Source of the DNA: an uncultured Clostridia bacterium
GTDB taxonomy: Bacteria; Bacillota; Clostridia; Christensenellales; CAG-138
Direction: 5' to 3'
DNA: 64,000 nt
Assembly: GCA_946411635.1 (NCBI GenBank)
Contig: CAMKES010000007.1
Coordinates: 19,075-83,074 of the forward strand
Part shown: positions 27,528-36,160 of the stretch, in pieces
Layout of the letters: each line of letters starts with the position of its first letter
Numbering within the stretch: position 1 is the stretch's first letter
Notes under the pieces: generated by a model
What the model was told of the DNA's origin: nothing
Seen by the model: the letters and a program-made list of their open reading frames with translations, nothing else
The model's database searches: none
Program-made: the position numbers and the translations under genes

Positions 27528-28316
27528 ATGAGAGCAAGCGCCGAATTTGTCAAAACCGCTTTGCGGGATCTCGAAAAAACGCCGAACCGCGCGCTCGGGC
27601 AGAACTTCTGCATCGACGGCGGGCGGCTTTCTTCCTGTGTCGACCGCATGCGTCTTGAGAAAAACGTGATCGAGATCGGTCCCGGCCTCGGCGCGCTGAC
27701 CGAGCTGCTGCTTGCGAAAAACGCGTGCGTGACCGCGCTCGAAAAGGACGAAACGATGGTCGCGTTTCTTCGGGAAACGCTTTCGCATCCGAACCTTTCG
27801 GTGCGGCACGGCGACGCGCTGAAATACCGGTACGCCGACGAAGCGAAGCCGTTTTCCGTCGTCGGGAATCTGCCGTACTACATCACGACGCCGCTGTGCG
27901 CGGCGGTGCTGAAGGCGCTGCCGGCGTCGTTCTACTGCATGGTGCAGAAGGAGGCGTCGGACCGGTTTTTCGCAAAGCCGAAAGACGACTGCTACGGTCC
28001 GCTTTCGATCCTCACGCAGCTGTATTACGACGCGGCGATCCTCGACGCGTTCCCGGAGGACTGCTTTTATCCGAGCCCGAACGTGCAGTCCGTGTTCGTG
28101 GGCATGACGAAAAAGCCCGACGCGCCGGAGGACGATCCCAAAGCGCTTTCCGCGTTTGCCGCAAACCTGCTTTCGATGCGGCGCAAGACGATCAAAAACA
28201 ATCTGAAGCCGTATCCGGGCGCGGACGAGGCGCTGAAAACGCTCGGCATCCCGCCCGAAACCCGCGCGGAGACGCTGCCGCCCGAAACGGTGCTCGCGCT
28301 GTTCCGGCTGCTCTGA
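27528..28316 (+). CDS. rsmA: 16S rRNA (adenine(1518)-N6/adenine(1519)-N6)-dimethyltransferase
   Basis: LGQNFCIDGG...VIEIGPGLGALTELLL...VVGNLPYYITTPLCAAVLKA. Confidence 0.96.
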   Translation: MRASAEFVKTALRDLEKTPNRALGQNFCIDGGRLSSCVDRMRLEKNVIEIGPGLGALTELLLAKNACVTALEKDETMVAFLRETLSHPNLSVRHGDALKYRYADEAKPFSVVGNLPYYITTPLCAAVLKALPASFYCMVQKEASDRFFAKPKDDCYGPLSILTQLYYDAAILDAFPEDCFYPSPNVQSVFVGMTKKPDAPEDDPKALSAFAANLLSMRRKTIKNNLKPYPGADEALKTLGIPPETRAETLPPETVLALFRLL

Positions 28317-28325
28317 GAAGCATCA

Positions 28326-28354
28326 AAAAAAGGAGGTCCGATGACCTCCTTTTT
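28326..28354. terminator. Bidirectional Rho-independent terminator
   Basis: AAAAAGGAGGTC-CGAT-GACCTCCTTTTT between convergent genes. Confidence 0.85.
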
Positions 28355-28364
28355 GATTTACGCG

Positions 28365-29858
28365 TTATGCGAGGCGATACAGCTCCGAGTATTTCTTCGT
28401 GAGATAATCCGTATAGTACGTCGGATCGAACGGCGCGCCGAACGCCTCCTCCATCAGTTTGACCGGATCCTTCATGCAGCCGAAGCGGTAGATGTGCGCC
28501 GTGAGCCATTCGACGATCGGCCGGAGGTTGCCCGCGCGGACGTTCCCCCATACGTCGATCTCGTTTTCCATGCGTTTGATGAGCTGTGCGCCGTACGCGC
28601 TGCCCACCGCGTAGGACGGAAAGTAGCCGAACAGTCCCGTCGCCCAGTGCGAATCCTGCAGCACGCCGCGGCGATCGTCCGGCACGTCGACGCCGAGGTA
28701 TTCCTTGTACATGCGGTTCCATTCCACGGGCAGATCCTTCGCCGCGAGATCGCCGTTGAACAGGCGCTTTTCGAGCTCGTAGCGGATCATGACGTGCAGC
28801 GAATAGGTCAGCTCGTCCGCCTCCGTGCGGATCAGCGACGGCTCCGCCTTGTTGACCGCGACGTAGAATTGATGCGCGGTGACGTCCTTCAGCTGCTCCC
28901 TGAAGATCTGCTGCATCCGCGGGAAGATCGCCTCGATAAACGGCTCGCTGCGGCCGATGATATTCTCGAAGAACCGCGACTGGCTCTCGTGCACGCTCAT
29001 CGAAACGCCCTTGCCGATCGGGAGCCGCGCGACGTCGTCGGCGATATTGCGCTCGTACGTGGCGTGGCCGCCCTCGTGGATGACGCTGTACATCGACAGC
29101 TCGACCGCGTCCTCGTGGTAGTGCGTGGTGATGCGGACGTCGTTTTTCGTAAAGCTCGTCGTGAACGGGTGCTCGGTCTCGCCGATGACGCAGTGGTTTT
29201 TGTCGAGCCCCAGCACGTCCATCAGATAGTCCGAGAAGATCCGCTGCTGCGCGACCGGATAGTGCCGGTGCAGGAACGAAACGTCCGGCTGCTCCTTGAT
29301 CCTTGCGATCACGGGAACGAGACGGTCGCGGACGGTTCTGAAGAATCCGTCGAGCGTTTCGGTGTTCAGCCCCTTTTCATACGCGTCGAGCAGCGTGTCG
29401 TAGACCGGCGCGTCGGGCTGATAGTAGCGCGCAAAGCGCTTTTTCGCCGCGATCAGCTTTTCGAGATGCGGCAGGAACGACGCGAAGTCGCTCCGGAGCT
29501 TCGCCTCATGCCAGACCCGATCGGCGGTCGTCTGATCGACCGTGTACTGCACGTACTCCTCCTTCGGGATGCAGGCGATGCGCGCGCGCTGCTCCATGGC
29601 GAGCTCGGCGGTGCGGACGATCGCGGGATCGACCTCGCCACGGTGCGCGAGGATCTCCGCCTGCATCGCTTCGGTCTCCGGCGCGGTCAGAAGATCGTAC
29701 GTGACCGCGCTCAATACGCCGAGCGTGTCGCCCACGATCGGGCCCGCGCCCTTCGGCATGATCGTGCTCATATCGTAGGTCATCAGCCCCATCGCGTGGC
29801 GGTACGCGCGAAGCTTTTCCAGATAGGCGCGGTAGCGTTCAACGGTTTGCTGGATCAT
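28365..29858 (-). CDS. M32-family metallocarboxypeptidase
   Basis: HPFTTSFTKNDVRITTHY...SVIHEGGHATYERNI (HExxH-variant HEGGH), HESQSRFFENIIGRS. Confidence 0.95.
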   Translation of the reverse strand: MIQQTVERYRAYLEKLRAYRHAMGLMTYDMSTIMPKGAGPIVGDTLGVLSAVTYDLLTAPETEAMQAEILAHRGEVDPAIVRTAELAMEQRARIACIPKEEYVQYTVDQTTADRVWHEAKLRSDFASFLPHLEKLIAAKKRFARYYQPDAPVYDTLLDAYEKGLNTETLDGFFRTVRDRLVPVIARIKEQPDVSFLHRHYPVAQQRIFSDYLMDVLGLDKNHCVIGETEHPFTTSFTKNDVRITTHYHEDAVELSMYSVIHEGGHATYERNIADDVARLPIGKGVSMSVHESQSRFFENIIGRSEPFIEAIFPRMQQIFREQLKDVTAHQFYVAVNKAEPSLIRTEADELTYSLHVMIRYELEKRLFNGDLAAKDLPVEWNRMYKEYLGVDVPDDRRGVLQDSHWATGLFGYFPSYAVGSAYGAQLIKRMENEIDVWGNVRAGNLRPIVEWLTAHIYRFGCMKDPVKLMEEAFGAPFDPTYYTDYLTKKYSELYRLA

Positions 29859-29861
29859 AGA

Positions 29862-30395
29862 TTAACTCCTTTCGGTTTGCGTTTCGTCTGCCGGTTCCGC
29901 TTCGGACGGCTCCGACGCGGGTTCTTCTTTCTTCTTCAGAGGCTTGCCGAACAGGATCAGCAGCGCGACCGCGATCACGCCGATCAGGATCGTCACGGCC
30001 GTGCGGCGCGCGTCGCGCACCGTGACGGATACGGTCGAAGCCGCGGTCTCGCCCGTTTCGGTTTCCGCCGTGACGGTCAGTTTCGCCGTGCCGGCGCCGC
30101 GCGCAATCACGAACAGCGTGCCGTCTTCGTCCAGCACGCCCGCCGCGACCGATTCGTCCGCGCTTTCCACCGCAAACGTCAGCGCGGATCCGTCCGCGGC
30201 CGCGAAGCCCGCCGTATATGCGGCAAGCGCCTCCGTCATGCCGTCGCGCACGCCGAGCGGCAGCGTGATCGTGACGTCCTTCTGCCCCGGCGCCGTGATC
30301 GCCGGCGTTTCGGGGCGTTCTTCATCCTGCTTTGCCGCGCAGCCCGCCGTGATCAGCAGACACAGCGCGAGCAGAAATAAACCCGTTCGTTTCAT
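29862..30395 (-). CDS. Putative lipoprotein with Ig-like region and C-terminal TM helix
   Basis: MKRTGLFLLALCLLITAGCAAK lipobox; TAKLTVTAETETGETAASTVSVTV; TAVTILIGVIAVALLILFGKPLKKK. Confidence 0.65.
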   Translation of the reverse strand: MKRTGLFLLALCLLITAGCAAKQDEERPETPAITAPGQKDVTITLPLGVRDGMTEALAAYTAGFAAADGSALTFAVESADESVAAGVLDEDGTLFVIARGAGTAKLTVTAETETGETAASTVSVTVRDARRTAVTILIGVIAVALLILFGKPLKKKEEPASEPSEAEPADETQTERS

Positions 30396-30406
30396 ATCCA
30401 TTCCTT

Positions 30407-32002
30407 TCACCACGTTCCTCCGAGCAGCCAGTCGGCCGCGTCCTCAAGCCAGTCGAGGTCCCAGCCGCCCCAGTCGAAATCTCCGTAATACGCGTCCCAG
30501 CCGTCCCAGTCGTATGCGTCGCCGAAATCGAAATATCCGGCGCTGCTTTCTACGGTCACGAACTTGCCGAGCCATTCGATATAGTCCGCGTCGATGCCCG
30601 CGTTGCGGAACACGCGTTTCAGTTCGTTGTAGAACGTTTCGTCGCCGTACGGCAGCGTGACCGAAAGCCCCGTGAGCGTCGTTTCGTCGGACGTTGCGCC
30701 GAACGCGACGACCGCCGCCCGGAACGCGGCGCAGAGCGCGTCGGATTTGTCGGACGATACGTTCATCGCGACCGAAAGAATATCGGTCACGCAGTAATCC
30801 TCGAGCGAGCCGTTGCCGCCCGTATACCAGCCGACCGCGCGCAGACGCGGATGCACGCGTCCGCCGTCCGACATGCGGAGCTGGCTGTAATTCTTGTTCA
30901 GAAGCGCTTCCTCGCTGTCGTACGCGAAGTCCACCCACGCGGGATACAGCAGCGCGATATACGCCTCGTCGATCAGCGCGAGCGTCGCGCCGCCGTTTTT
31001 CGCGAGGTCCTTTTCGCAGGCCGCGACCGTATCGTCGATCACGATCGAAGCAAGCGTCTGCGTGGGGATCGCGGGATCCTTCGCGAGCGCCGTGAACCAG
31101 CCCGTATACGCCCAGCCGCAGCCCGGCTCGAAATCCTCGCTCAGAAGCGTATAGTCGCAGTAATCGTACAGCGCGCAGCAGACCTCGAGCGACGACATCA
31201 GACAGCAGTCCATGCCGATAAGATCGAAATACACGCCGCCGTTTTTCAGCGCGAGCTGGATCTCGTCGATGGTGAGCGTCGATTCGTACGGCTGATATTC
31301 GTCGTAGCCGAAACCGTAGACCGCGCCGCCGCCGTGATCCCAGAGGATCAGAATGTAGCGATCGGCGGGGTAGTTCGCGGCGCCCCAGCGGATGAAGTCC
31401 GCAAGCGTGGACGGAACGGTCGTATCGAGCTGTCCGAGCGTGTCGTCGACGAGCGTCAGCCCGCGGTCCGTCAGAAGATACCGCTGCGCGTGCGTCGCGG
31501 AGATGCCGTAGCGCTTGTTCCACTTGCGCGTGCCGAGCGTTTCGATCAGGACCTTCACGCGGCCGCTCTTTTGCGCGCGGACCATTTCGGTGAGGTCGTC
31601 CGTCGCCTCGCCGGACTCGGATTCGAGGTCCGAGCCGTTCATGTAGATCAGCACCGTCACCGTGTCCGTGCCGTCGTTTTTCAATTTGACGCGTTTCTCG
31701 CGCACGAGCTCCGACGCCGAGACCTGTCCGTCCGGCGATCCGGCCGGCACGGTTGCCGCGGGTTTCGCCGTCGCCGGCTTTGCCGTCGCAAGCGCCTGCG
31801 TCGCCTGCGCCGCCGGCGTTTCCGCAAGCTGCTCCGCCCATTCGCCGCAGGTCTCGATCCCGCATTTCGCGCATTTTACGCAGCGCCGGCAGGTGCAGAC
31901 GCACGTGAAGAACGCGCCGACCAGAAGCGCGATCAGTACGACCGCGACGATCAGCACGATCAGAAGCGTGCGGGATGTTTTTTTATCGGGCGTCTGTTCC
32001 AT
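30407..32002 (-). CDS. Clostripain-family (C11) cysteine peptidase, membrane-anchored
   Basis: VLIYMNGSDLESESGEATDDL...ILILWDHGGGAVYGFGYDEY...FDLIGMDCCLMSSLEVCCAL...SEDFEPGCGWAYTGW. Confidence 0.93.
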   Translation of the reverse strand: MEQTPDKKTSRTLLIVLIVAVVLIALLVGAFFTCVCTCRRCVKCAKCGIETCGEWAEQLAETPAAQATQALATAKPATAKPAATVPAGSPDGQVSASELVREKRVKLKNDGTDTVTVLIYMNGSDLESESGEATDDLTEMVRAQKSGRVKVLIETLGTRKWNKRYGISATHAQRYLLTDRGLTLVDDTLGQLDTTVPSTLADFIRWGAANYPADRYILILWDHGGGAVYGFGYDEYQPYESTLTIDEIQLALKNGGVYFDLIGMDCCLMSSLEVCCALYDYCDYTLLSEDFEPGCGWAYTGWFTALAKDPAIPTQTLASIVIDDTVAACEKDLAKNGGATLALIDEAYIALLYPAWVDFAYDSEEALLNKNYSQLRMSDGGRVHPRLRAVGWYTGGNGSLEDYCVTDILSVAMNVSSDKSDALCAAFRAAVVAFGATSDETTLTGLSVTLPYGDETFYNELKRVFRNAGIDADYIEWLGKFVTVESSAGYFDFGDAYDWDGWDAYYGDFDWGGWDLDWLEDAADWLLGGTW

Positions 32003-32579
32003 GCGTGTCCTCGTTTGCGGGATCCGGTACGGTCAGCATATCACAATCCGGCGCCGAATGCAATCGACGGCCGGAAAGCAGCCGGTAAAACGGAATGCGC
32101 ACGTACCGCGCGCCGATCTTCTTCGCGTACGGGTCGCGGTCCGTTCGCCTGCAGACCTTGCGGATGCCGAAAAAGTAGCGGAACGCGAACCGCTGACTGA
32201 GCCGGTACACGTCGGTCACGTCGAGCTCCACGCTGCGGCAGCCGCGATCGAGCAGCCGTTTCGGGATCAAAAGCGTCGAAACGTGCCGGACGTGCCGGAG
32301 CCCCTTGACGAAGAGGTACGCGTTCAGATGATATTTGAGTTCAAACGTCATGCAGGGCTCGGAAAACAGGAACGGCTTTCCGTACCGCGCTTCGTACGCG
32401 GACGACAGCGCGGACGAGACCCACGCGCAAAGCCGCTTCGTGCCGATCGCGCGCGAGACCGCGTCCCACCGTTCCGGATACGCGGACAGATCGATCCGGA
32501 AGCCCTCCGGAAGGATCTCCGTGCAGCCGGACAAAAGCCTTTTCGCCGTTTTTCGTTCCCTGTTCGTCAACGCTTTCAT
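31983..32579 (-). CDS. Conserved hypothetical protein
   Basis: ORF with consistent codon usage; start MKALTNRERKTAKRLLSG; no motif recognised. Confidence 0.5.
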   Translation of the reverse strand: MKALTNRERKTAKRLLSGCTEILPEGFRIDLSAYPERWDAVSRAIGTKRLCAWVSSALSSAYEARYGKPFLFSEPCMTFELKYHLNAYLFVKGLRHVRHVSTLLIPKRLLDRGCRSVELDVTDVYRLSQRFAFRYFFGIRKVCRRTDRDPYAKKIGARYVRIPFYRLLSGRRLHSAPDCDMLTVPDPANEDTHGTDAR

Positions 32580-32624
32580 ACCCGTATCGTAGCATATCCC
32601 GCGCGGTTTCGCAATAAAAAAACA

Positions 32625-32642
32625 GCTCCGGTCGCCCGGAGC
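32625..32642 (-). terminator. Rho-independent terminator
   Basis: GCTCCGG-TCGC-CCGGAGC with A-tract on the left (minus-strand T-tract). Confidence 0.7.
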
Positions 32643-32662
32643 CGTTCTTTTTGTCGTTGTGA

Positions 32663-32833
32663 TTATTCCGCTTTCGGTGCGCCGACGGGGCAAACCTCTG
32701 CGCAGTTGCCGCACTCGATGCAGACGTCGGGATTGATCTCGTACTTGCCGTCGCCTTCAGCGATCGCTTCAACGGGGCACTCTGCCGCGCACGCGCCGCA
32801 GGAGATGCATTCATCGGTGATTTTGTATGCCAT
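32663..32833 (-). CDS. 2[4Fe-4S] ferredoxin
   Basis: [24 protein letters not shown]...[21 protein letters not shown]. Confidence 0.96.
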   Translation of the reverse strand: MAYKITDECISCGACAAECPVEAIAEGDGKYEINPDVCIECGNCAEVCPVGAPKAE

Positions 32834-33020
32834 GGTTTGTACCTCCTCTTTAGATTTCATCCTCATTATAACAAATGTTTTTGAGATTGCAACCCCTTTT
32901 TTTCAACCATTTTTTCGGGACGAAACCCTACGATTTCTGTAGGGTTTTTACGACCTTTGTCAGGCGACTTTCTTTCGACAATCGCCGCCGCGTACAATGC
33001 GGGTCGGAAAGGAGACGCAC

Positions 33021-33842
33021 ATGCTGTATTCGTTTCAACAGGGACTTCTGAACGCGCCGCCGAAGCGGGATCCGGACCGGAGGCTTCTGCTGCTGCCGGT
33101 CGAGGAGGTTCGCGTGCGGTCCGATCCACGCCGCGCGAACGAAGACCGCGCCGCGCTTTCCGAGCTGATGATCAGCATCGCGCAGGTCGGGCTCATCGAA
33201 CCGGTCGTCGTGCGGGAACGCCGCGAGGACGGCTACGAGCTGATCGCGGGCGCGCGGCGGCTCGCCGCGTGCAGGCTCCTGGGCCACCGCGAGATCCCCT
33301 GCATCGTCGTGCAGGCGGGCGACGAAAAAAGCGCGCTCCTCTCGCTTGCCGAAAACCTGCACCGGAAGGACCTTCACTACCTCGACGAGGCGGAACGGCT
33401 CAAGGCGCTGCTCGACCGCGGCACGCTCACGGAGGAACAGCTTCTGACGCGGATCGGCAAGAGCGAGCCGTATCTCGACAACCGTCTGCGGCTTCTGAAT
33501 CTTTCCACCGCCGTGCGCGCAAGGCTCCGGTCGGCAAATCTGTCGGAGCGGCATGCCCGCGCGCTGCTGCGCCTCAACGACGGGGAGCGGCAAAAACAGG
33601 CGCTCGACGTGATCGAGCGGCGGCACATGAACGCGCCCGCTGCCGAACGGCTCGTCGATTCCATGACGAACACCGCCGGCGCCGCGCCGATGCGCATCCT
33701 GCGCTTCTCCCGCGACTGCAGGCTGTTCGTGAACAGCGTCAAGACCTGCATCGAGCAGCTCGAGGGCTCCGGCATCACCGCCGCGATGGAGGAAACGCGC
33801 AGGGACGACGGCGTGGACCTGATCATCCGGGTACGGACGTAG
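33021..33842 (+). CDS. ParB/Noc-like protein without adjacent ParA
   Basis: LMISIAQVGLIEPVVVRERREDGYELIAGARRLAACRLLG...LAENLHRKDLHYLDEAERLKALL. Confidence 0.88.
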   Translation: MLYSFQQGLLNAPPKRDPDRRLLLLPVEEVRVRSDPRRANEDRAALSELMISIAQVGLIEPVVVRERREDGYELIAGARRLAACRLLGHREIPCIVVQAGDEKSALLSLAENLHRKDLHYLDEAERLKALLDRGTLTEEQLLTRIGKSEPYLDNRLRLLNLSTAVRARLRSANLSERHARALLRLNDGERQKQALDVIERRHMNAPAAERLVDSMTNTAGAAPMRILRFSRDCRLFVNSVKTCIEQLEGSGITAAMEETRRDDGVDLIIRVRT

Positions 33843-33849
33843 AAACGCA

Positions 33850-33876
33850 AAAGACCGCAGCGGCGCTGCGGTCTTT
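33850..33876. terminator. Bidirectional Rho-independent terminator
   Basis: AAAGACCGCAGC-GGC-GCTGCGGTCTTT between convergent genes. Confidence 0.8.
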
Positions 33877-33885
33877 GATTCGTTG

Positions 33886-34872
33886 TCAGAAGCTCCTGTG
33901 GATCGCGAGGAGCAGCGCGTCGGTTTCGTTCATAACGCCCTGTTTCATGCGGGCGTTGATCTCCGCAAAGGCGGCGACGGCAGCGCGGAGCCGTTCCGTC
34001 GGGACCTTCTGCGCGTTTTTGAGCGCGATCTCGGCGGCCTTCGGACTGCCGCCCATGGCCTTGATGATCTCGGGGCGGGTCCGGTTTTCGTCGAGCAGCT
34101 CGCGCGCGATCAGCATCTGCTTCAGGCGCCCTTCCAGGAACGCCGCCACGCGCAGCGGGTTTTCGCGGCCGTTCTTCATCGCCTCGGCGAGCATGCGCAT
34201 CGCGGTCTTTTTGTTGCCCGCCAGAAGCGCGTTCAGCATGGGAAAGACCTCGTATTCGACCGACGGCGTGACGACGAACTTCAGCACGTCGTTCGTGACG
34301 GTCCCGCCGCTGCCGACGTAATCGCAAAGCTTCGATACTTCGTTTTCGAGCCGGTACGCGTCGGTGCCGACCATGCCGATCAGCTGAAACGCCTCCGGAC
34401 GGTCGAGGCGCACGGAACGCAGCGCGCACGAACGCACGCACATTCTGACCGCGCGGTCTTCGGTGAGCGCGTCGAACGAAACGTACCGGTTCTTTTCCGC
34501 AAACAGCGAGACGAACGGCGTTTCCCTGCCCTTGCCGCGGCGCACGAACAGCACGATCGCATCGTTCGCGGCGAACAGCGAATCGAGTGCGCTGCGTTTT
34601 TTTAGCTCGTCAAAGAGCGCGGCGTCGTCAAATTCGGTAAAAACGGTGAGGCATTGCGCGTCGAACACCGGCACGGCGTGCGCGGCGTCGAGCACGGCGG
34701 ACGCGTCCGGCGACTTCAGGCGCTTCAGGTTCAGATCCGCGAATCCGGGATCCAGAAGCGCGGCGATCCGGTCGACCGCCTGCTGTTTGGTCAACTCCTC
34801 CGCTCCCTCGAAAAGATATGCGCCCGAAAGCGTCCGGGCCGTTGTTGCGTCGAACAATTCCTTCTCCGTCAT
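33886..34872 (-). CDS. holA: DNA polymerase III subunit delta
   Basis: AYLFEGAEELTKQQAVDRIAA...YLENEVSKLCDYVG-like region, EVFPMLNALLAGNKKTAMRML, overall HolA layout. Confidence 0.88.
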   Translation of the reverse strand: MTEKELFDATTARTLSGAYLFEGAEELTKQQAVDRIAALLDPGFADLNLKRLKSPDASAVLDAAHAVPVFDAQCLTVFTEFDDAALFDELKKRSALDSLFAANDAIVLFVRRGKGRETPFVSLFAEKNRYVSFDALTEDRAVRMCVRSCALRSVRLDRPEAFQLIGMVGTDAYRLENEVSKLCDYVGSGGTVTNDVLKFVVTPSVEYEVFPMLNALLAGNKKTAMRMLAEAMKNGRENPLRVAAFLEGRLKQMLIARELLDENRTRPEIIKAMGGSPKAAEIALKNAQKVPTERLRAAVAAFAEINARMKQGVMNETDALLLAIHRSF

Positions 34873-34921
34873 ACCGGTATTGTAACACAGAAAAAACTTT
34901 GATACAACGGGAAAATAATCC

Positions 34922-34950
34922 TTGCAATGCGGAAAAAGATGTGATATAGT
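34922..34950 (+). promoter_or_regulatory. Predicted promoter of rpsF operon
   Basis: TTGCAA-N17-TATAGT with TGTGA extended -10. Confidence 0.75.
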
Positions 34951-35014
34951 ACGTAGGCTAACGGTCCTTCTTGCCTTCCAAAGAAGGCCACAAGTCCATA
35001 AGGAGGTGAAACAC

Positions 35015-35302
35015 ATGAATCAGTACGAAGTTTTGTACGTCATCACGCCCGAGCTCGATGAAGAAGCGGATAAGGTCGTCATGGATAAGTTTGCCGACAT
35101 TATCACCGCGAACGGCGGCGAGATCGAAAAGACCGATGTGTGGGGCAAGCGTCGCCTGGCATATCCGATCGATTACAAAACGGAGGGCTATTACGTTCTG
35201 GTCGTCTTCAACGCGAATCCCGAACTGCCCCGTGAGCTGGAGCGCAACATGCGCAACGATGAACGGCTCATCCGTTACATGGTCACGCGCAAGGAAGCAT
35301 AA
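35015..35302 (+). CDS. rpsF: 30S ribosomal protein S6
   Basis: MNQYEVLYVITPELDEEA...RRLAYPIDYKTEGYYVLVVFNA; SD AAGGAGGTG. Confidence 0.97.
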   Translation: MNQYEVLYVITPELDEEADKVVMDKFADIITANGGEIEKTDVWGKRRLAYPIDYKTEGYYVLVVFNANPELPRELERNMRNDERLIRYMVTRKEA

Positions 35303-35347
35303 CGAACCCAAAGGATCAAGCACGAAAGAAAGAAAGGAAACGAAAGC

Positions 35348-35767
35348 ATGAACAAGATTACTTTGATCGGCAACCTCACCAACGACCCCGACGTGCGCAG
35401 TACGCCCAGCGGCGTGACCGTCTGCACGTTTACCATCGCCGTTAACAGACGCTTCGCATCCCAGGGCGGTGAAAGACAAACCGACTTTTTCCGCATCAAC
35501 GCCTGGCGGCAGCTGGGCGACACCTGCGCGCGTTACCTGAGCAAAGGCCGCAAGGTCGCCGTCATCGGCGAGCTGCAGGCGCGCACCTATGAAGCCAAGG
35601 ACGGCACGACCCGTATGTCGCTCGACGTATCGGCCGACGAAGTCGAGTTCCTGACGCCGAAGAGCGCGGACGATTCCGGCAGCGGTTATTCCGCGCCGCG
35701 TCCCCAGGCAAATCCGCAGGATCTCGCCGGATTCACCGATATCAATTCCGACGACTTACCTTTCTAA
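35348..35767 (+). CDS. ssb: Single-stranded DNA-binding protein
   Basis: MNKITLIGNLTNDPDVRSTPSGVTVCTFTIAVNRRF; C-terminal DINSDDLPF tip. Confidence 0.97.
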   Translation: MNKITLIGNLTNDPDVRSTPSGVTVCTFTIAVNRRFASQGGERQTDFFRINAWRQLGDTCARYLSKGRKVAVIGELQARTYEAKDGTTRMSLDVSADEVEFLTPKSADDSGSGYSAPRPQANPQDLAGFTDINSDDLPF

Positions 35768-35788
35768 AAATCTTACAGGAGGCATCAC

Positions 35789-36031
35789 ATGGAAGATCGT
35801 AAACTGCGTCCCCGTCGTCCGAGAAGCAGACGCAAAGTTTGCCGTTTCTGCGTTGAGAAGGCCACGTCCATCGATTATAAGGACATTGCAAAGCTGAAGG
35901 GCTTCATTTCCGAAAGCGGAAAGATCATGCCCCGCCGCATGTCCGGCGTGTGCGCCGAGCATCAGCGCGATCTCGCGATCGCGATCAAGCGCGCGCGGAT
36001 CATGGCTCTGCTGCCCTACTGCGCAGAGTAA
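35789..36031 (+). CDS. rpsR: 30S ribosomal protein S18
   Basis: [64 protein letters not shown]. Confidence 0.97.
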   Translation: MEDRKLRPRRPRSRRKVCRFCVEKATSIDYKDIAKLKGFISESGKIMPRRMSGVCAEHQRDLAIAIKRARIMALLPYCAE

Positions 36032-36062
36032 TTTATCAATCAGGTACCCAAGACCGCTTAGC

Positions 36063-36090
36063 ACGAGGCTCGCAGGAGCCTCGTTTTTTT
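36063..36090 (+). terminator. Rho-independent terminator of rpsF-ssb-rpsR
   Basis: ACGAGGCTC-GCAG-GAGCCTCGT followed by TTTTTT. Confidence 0.85.
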
Positions 36091-36160
36091 GCGCCGCGCA
36101 AAAAAAGAGCCGGCATAAAAAACAGCCTGCCGGAAACGCATTTCGGCAGGCTGCGGTCGT

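Noticed and set aside
24727-27531. 934-aa ORF antisense to feoAB
   Set aside because: Shadow ORF of the clear FeoA-FeoB fusion; His/Arg/Asp-biased with no motifs.
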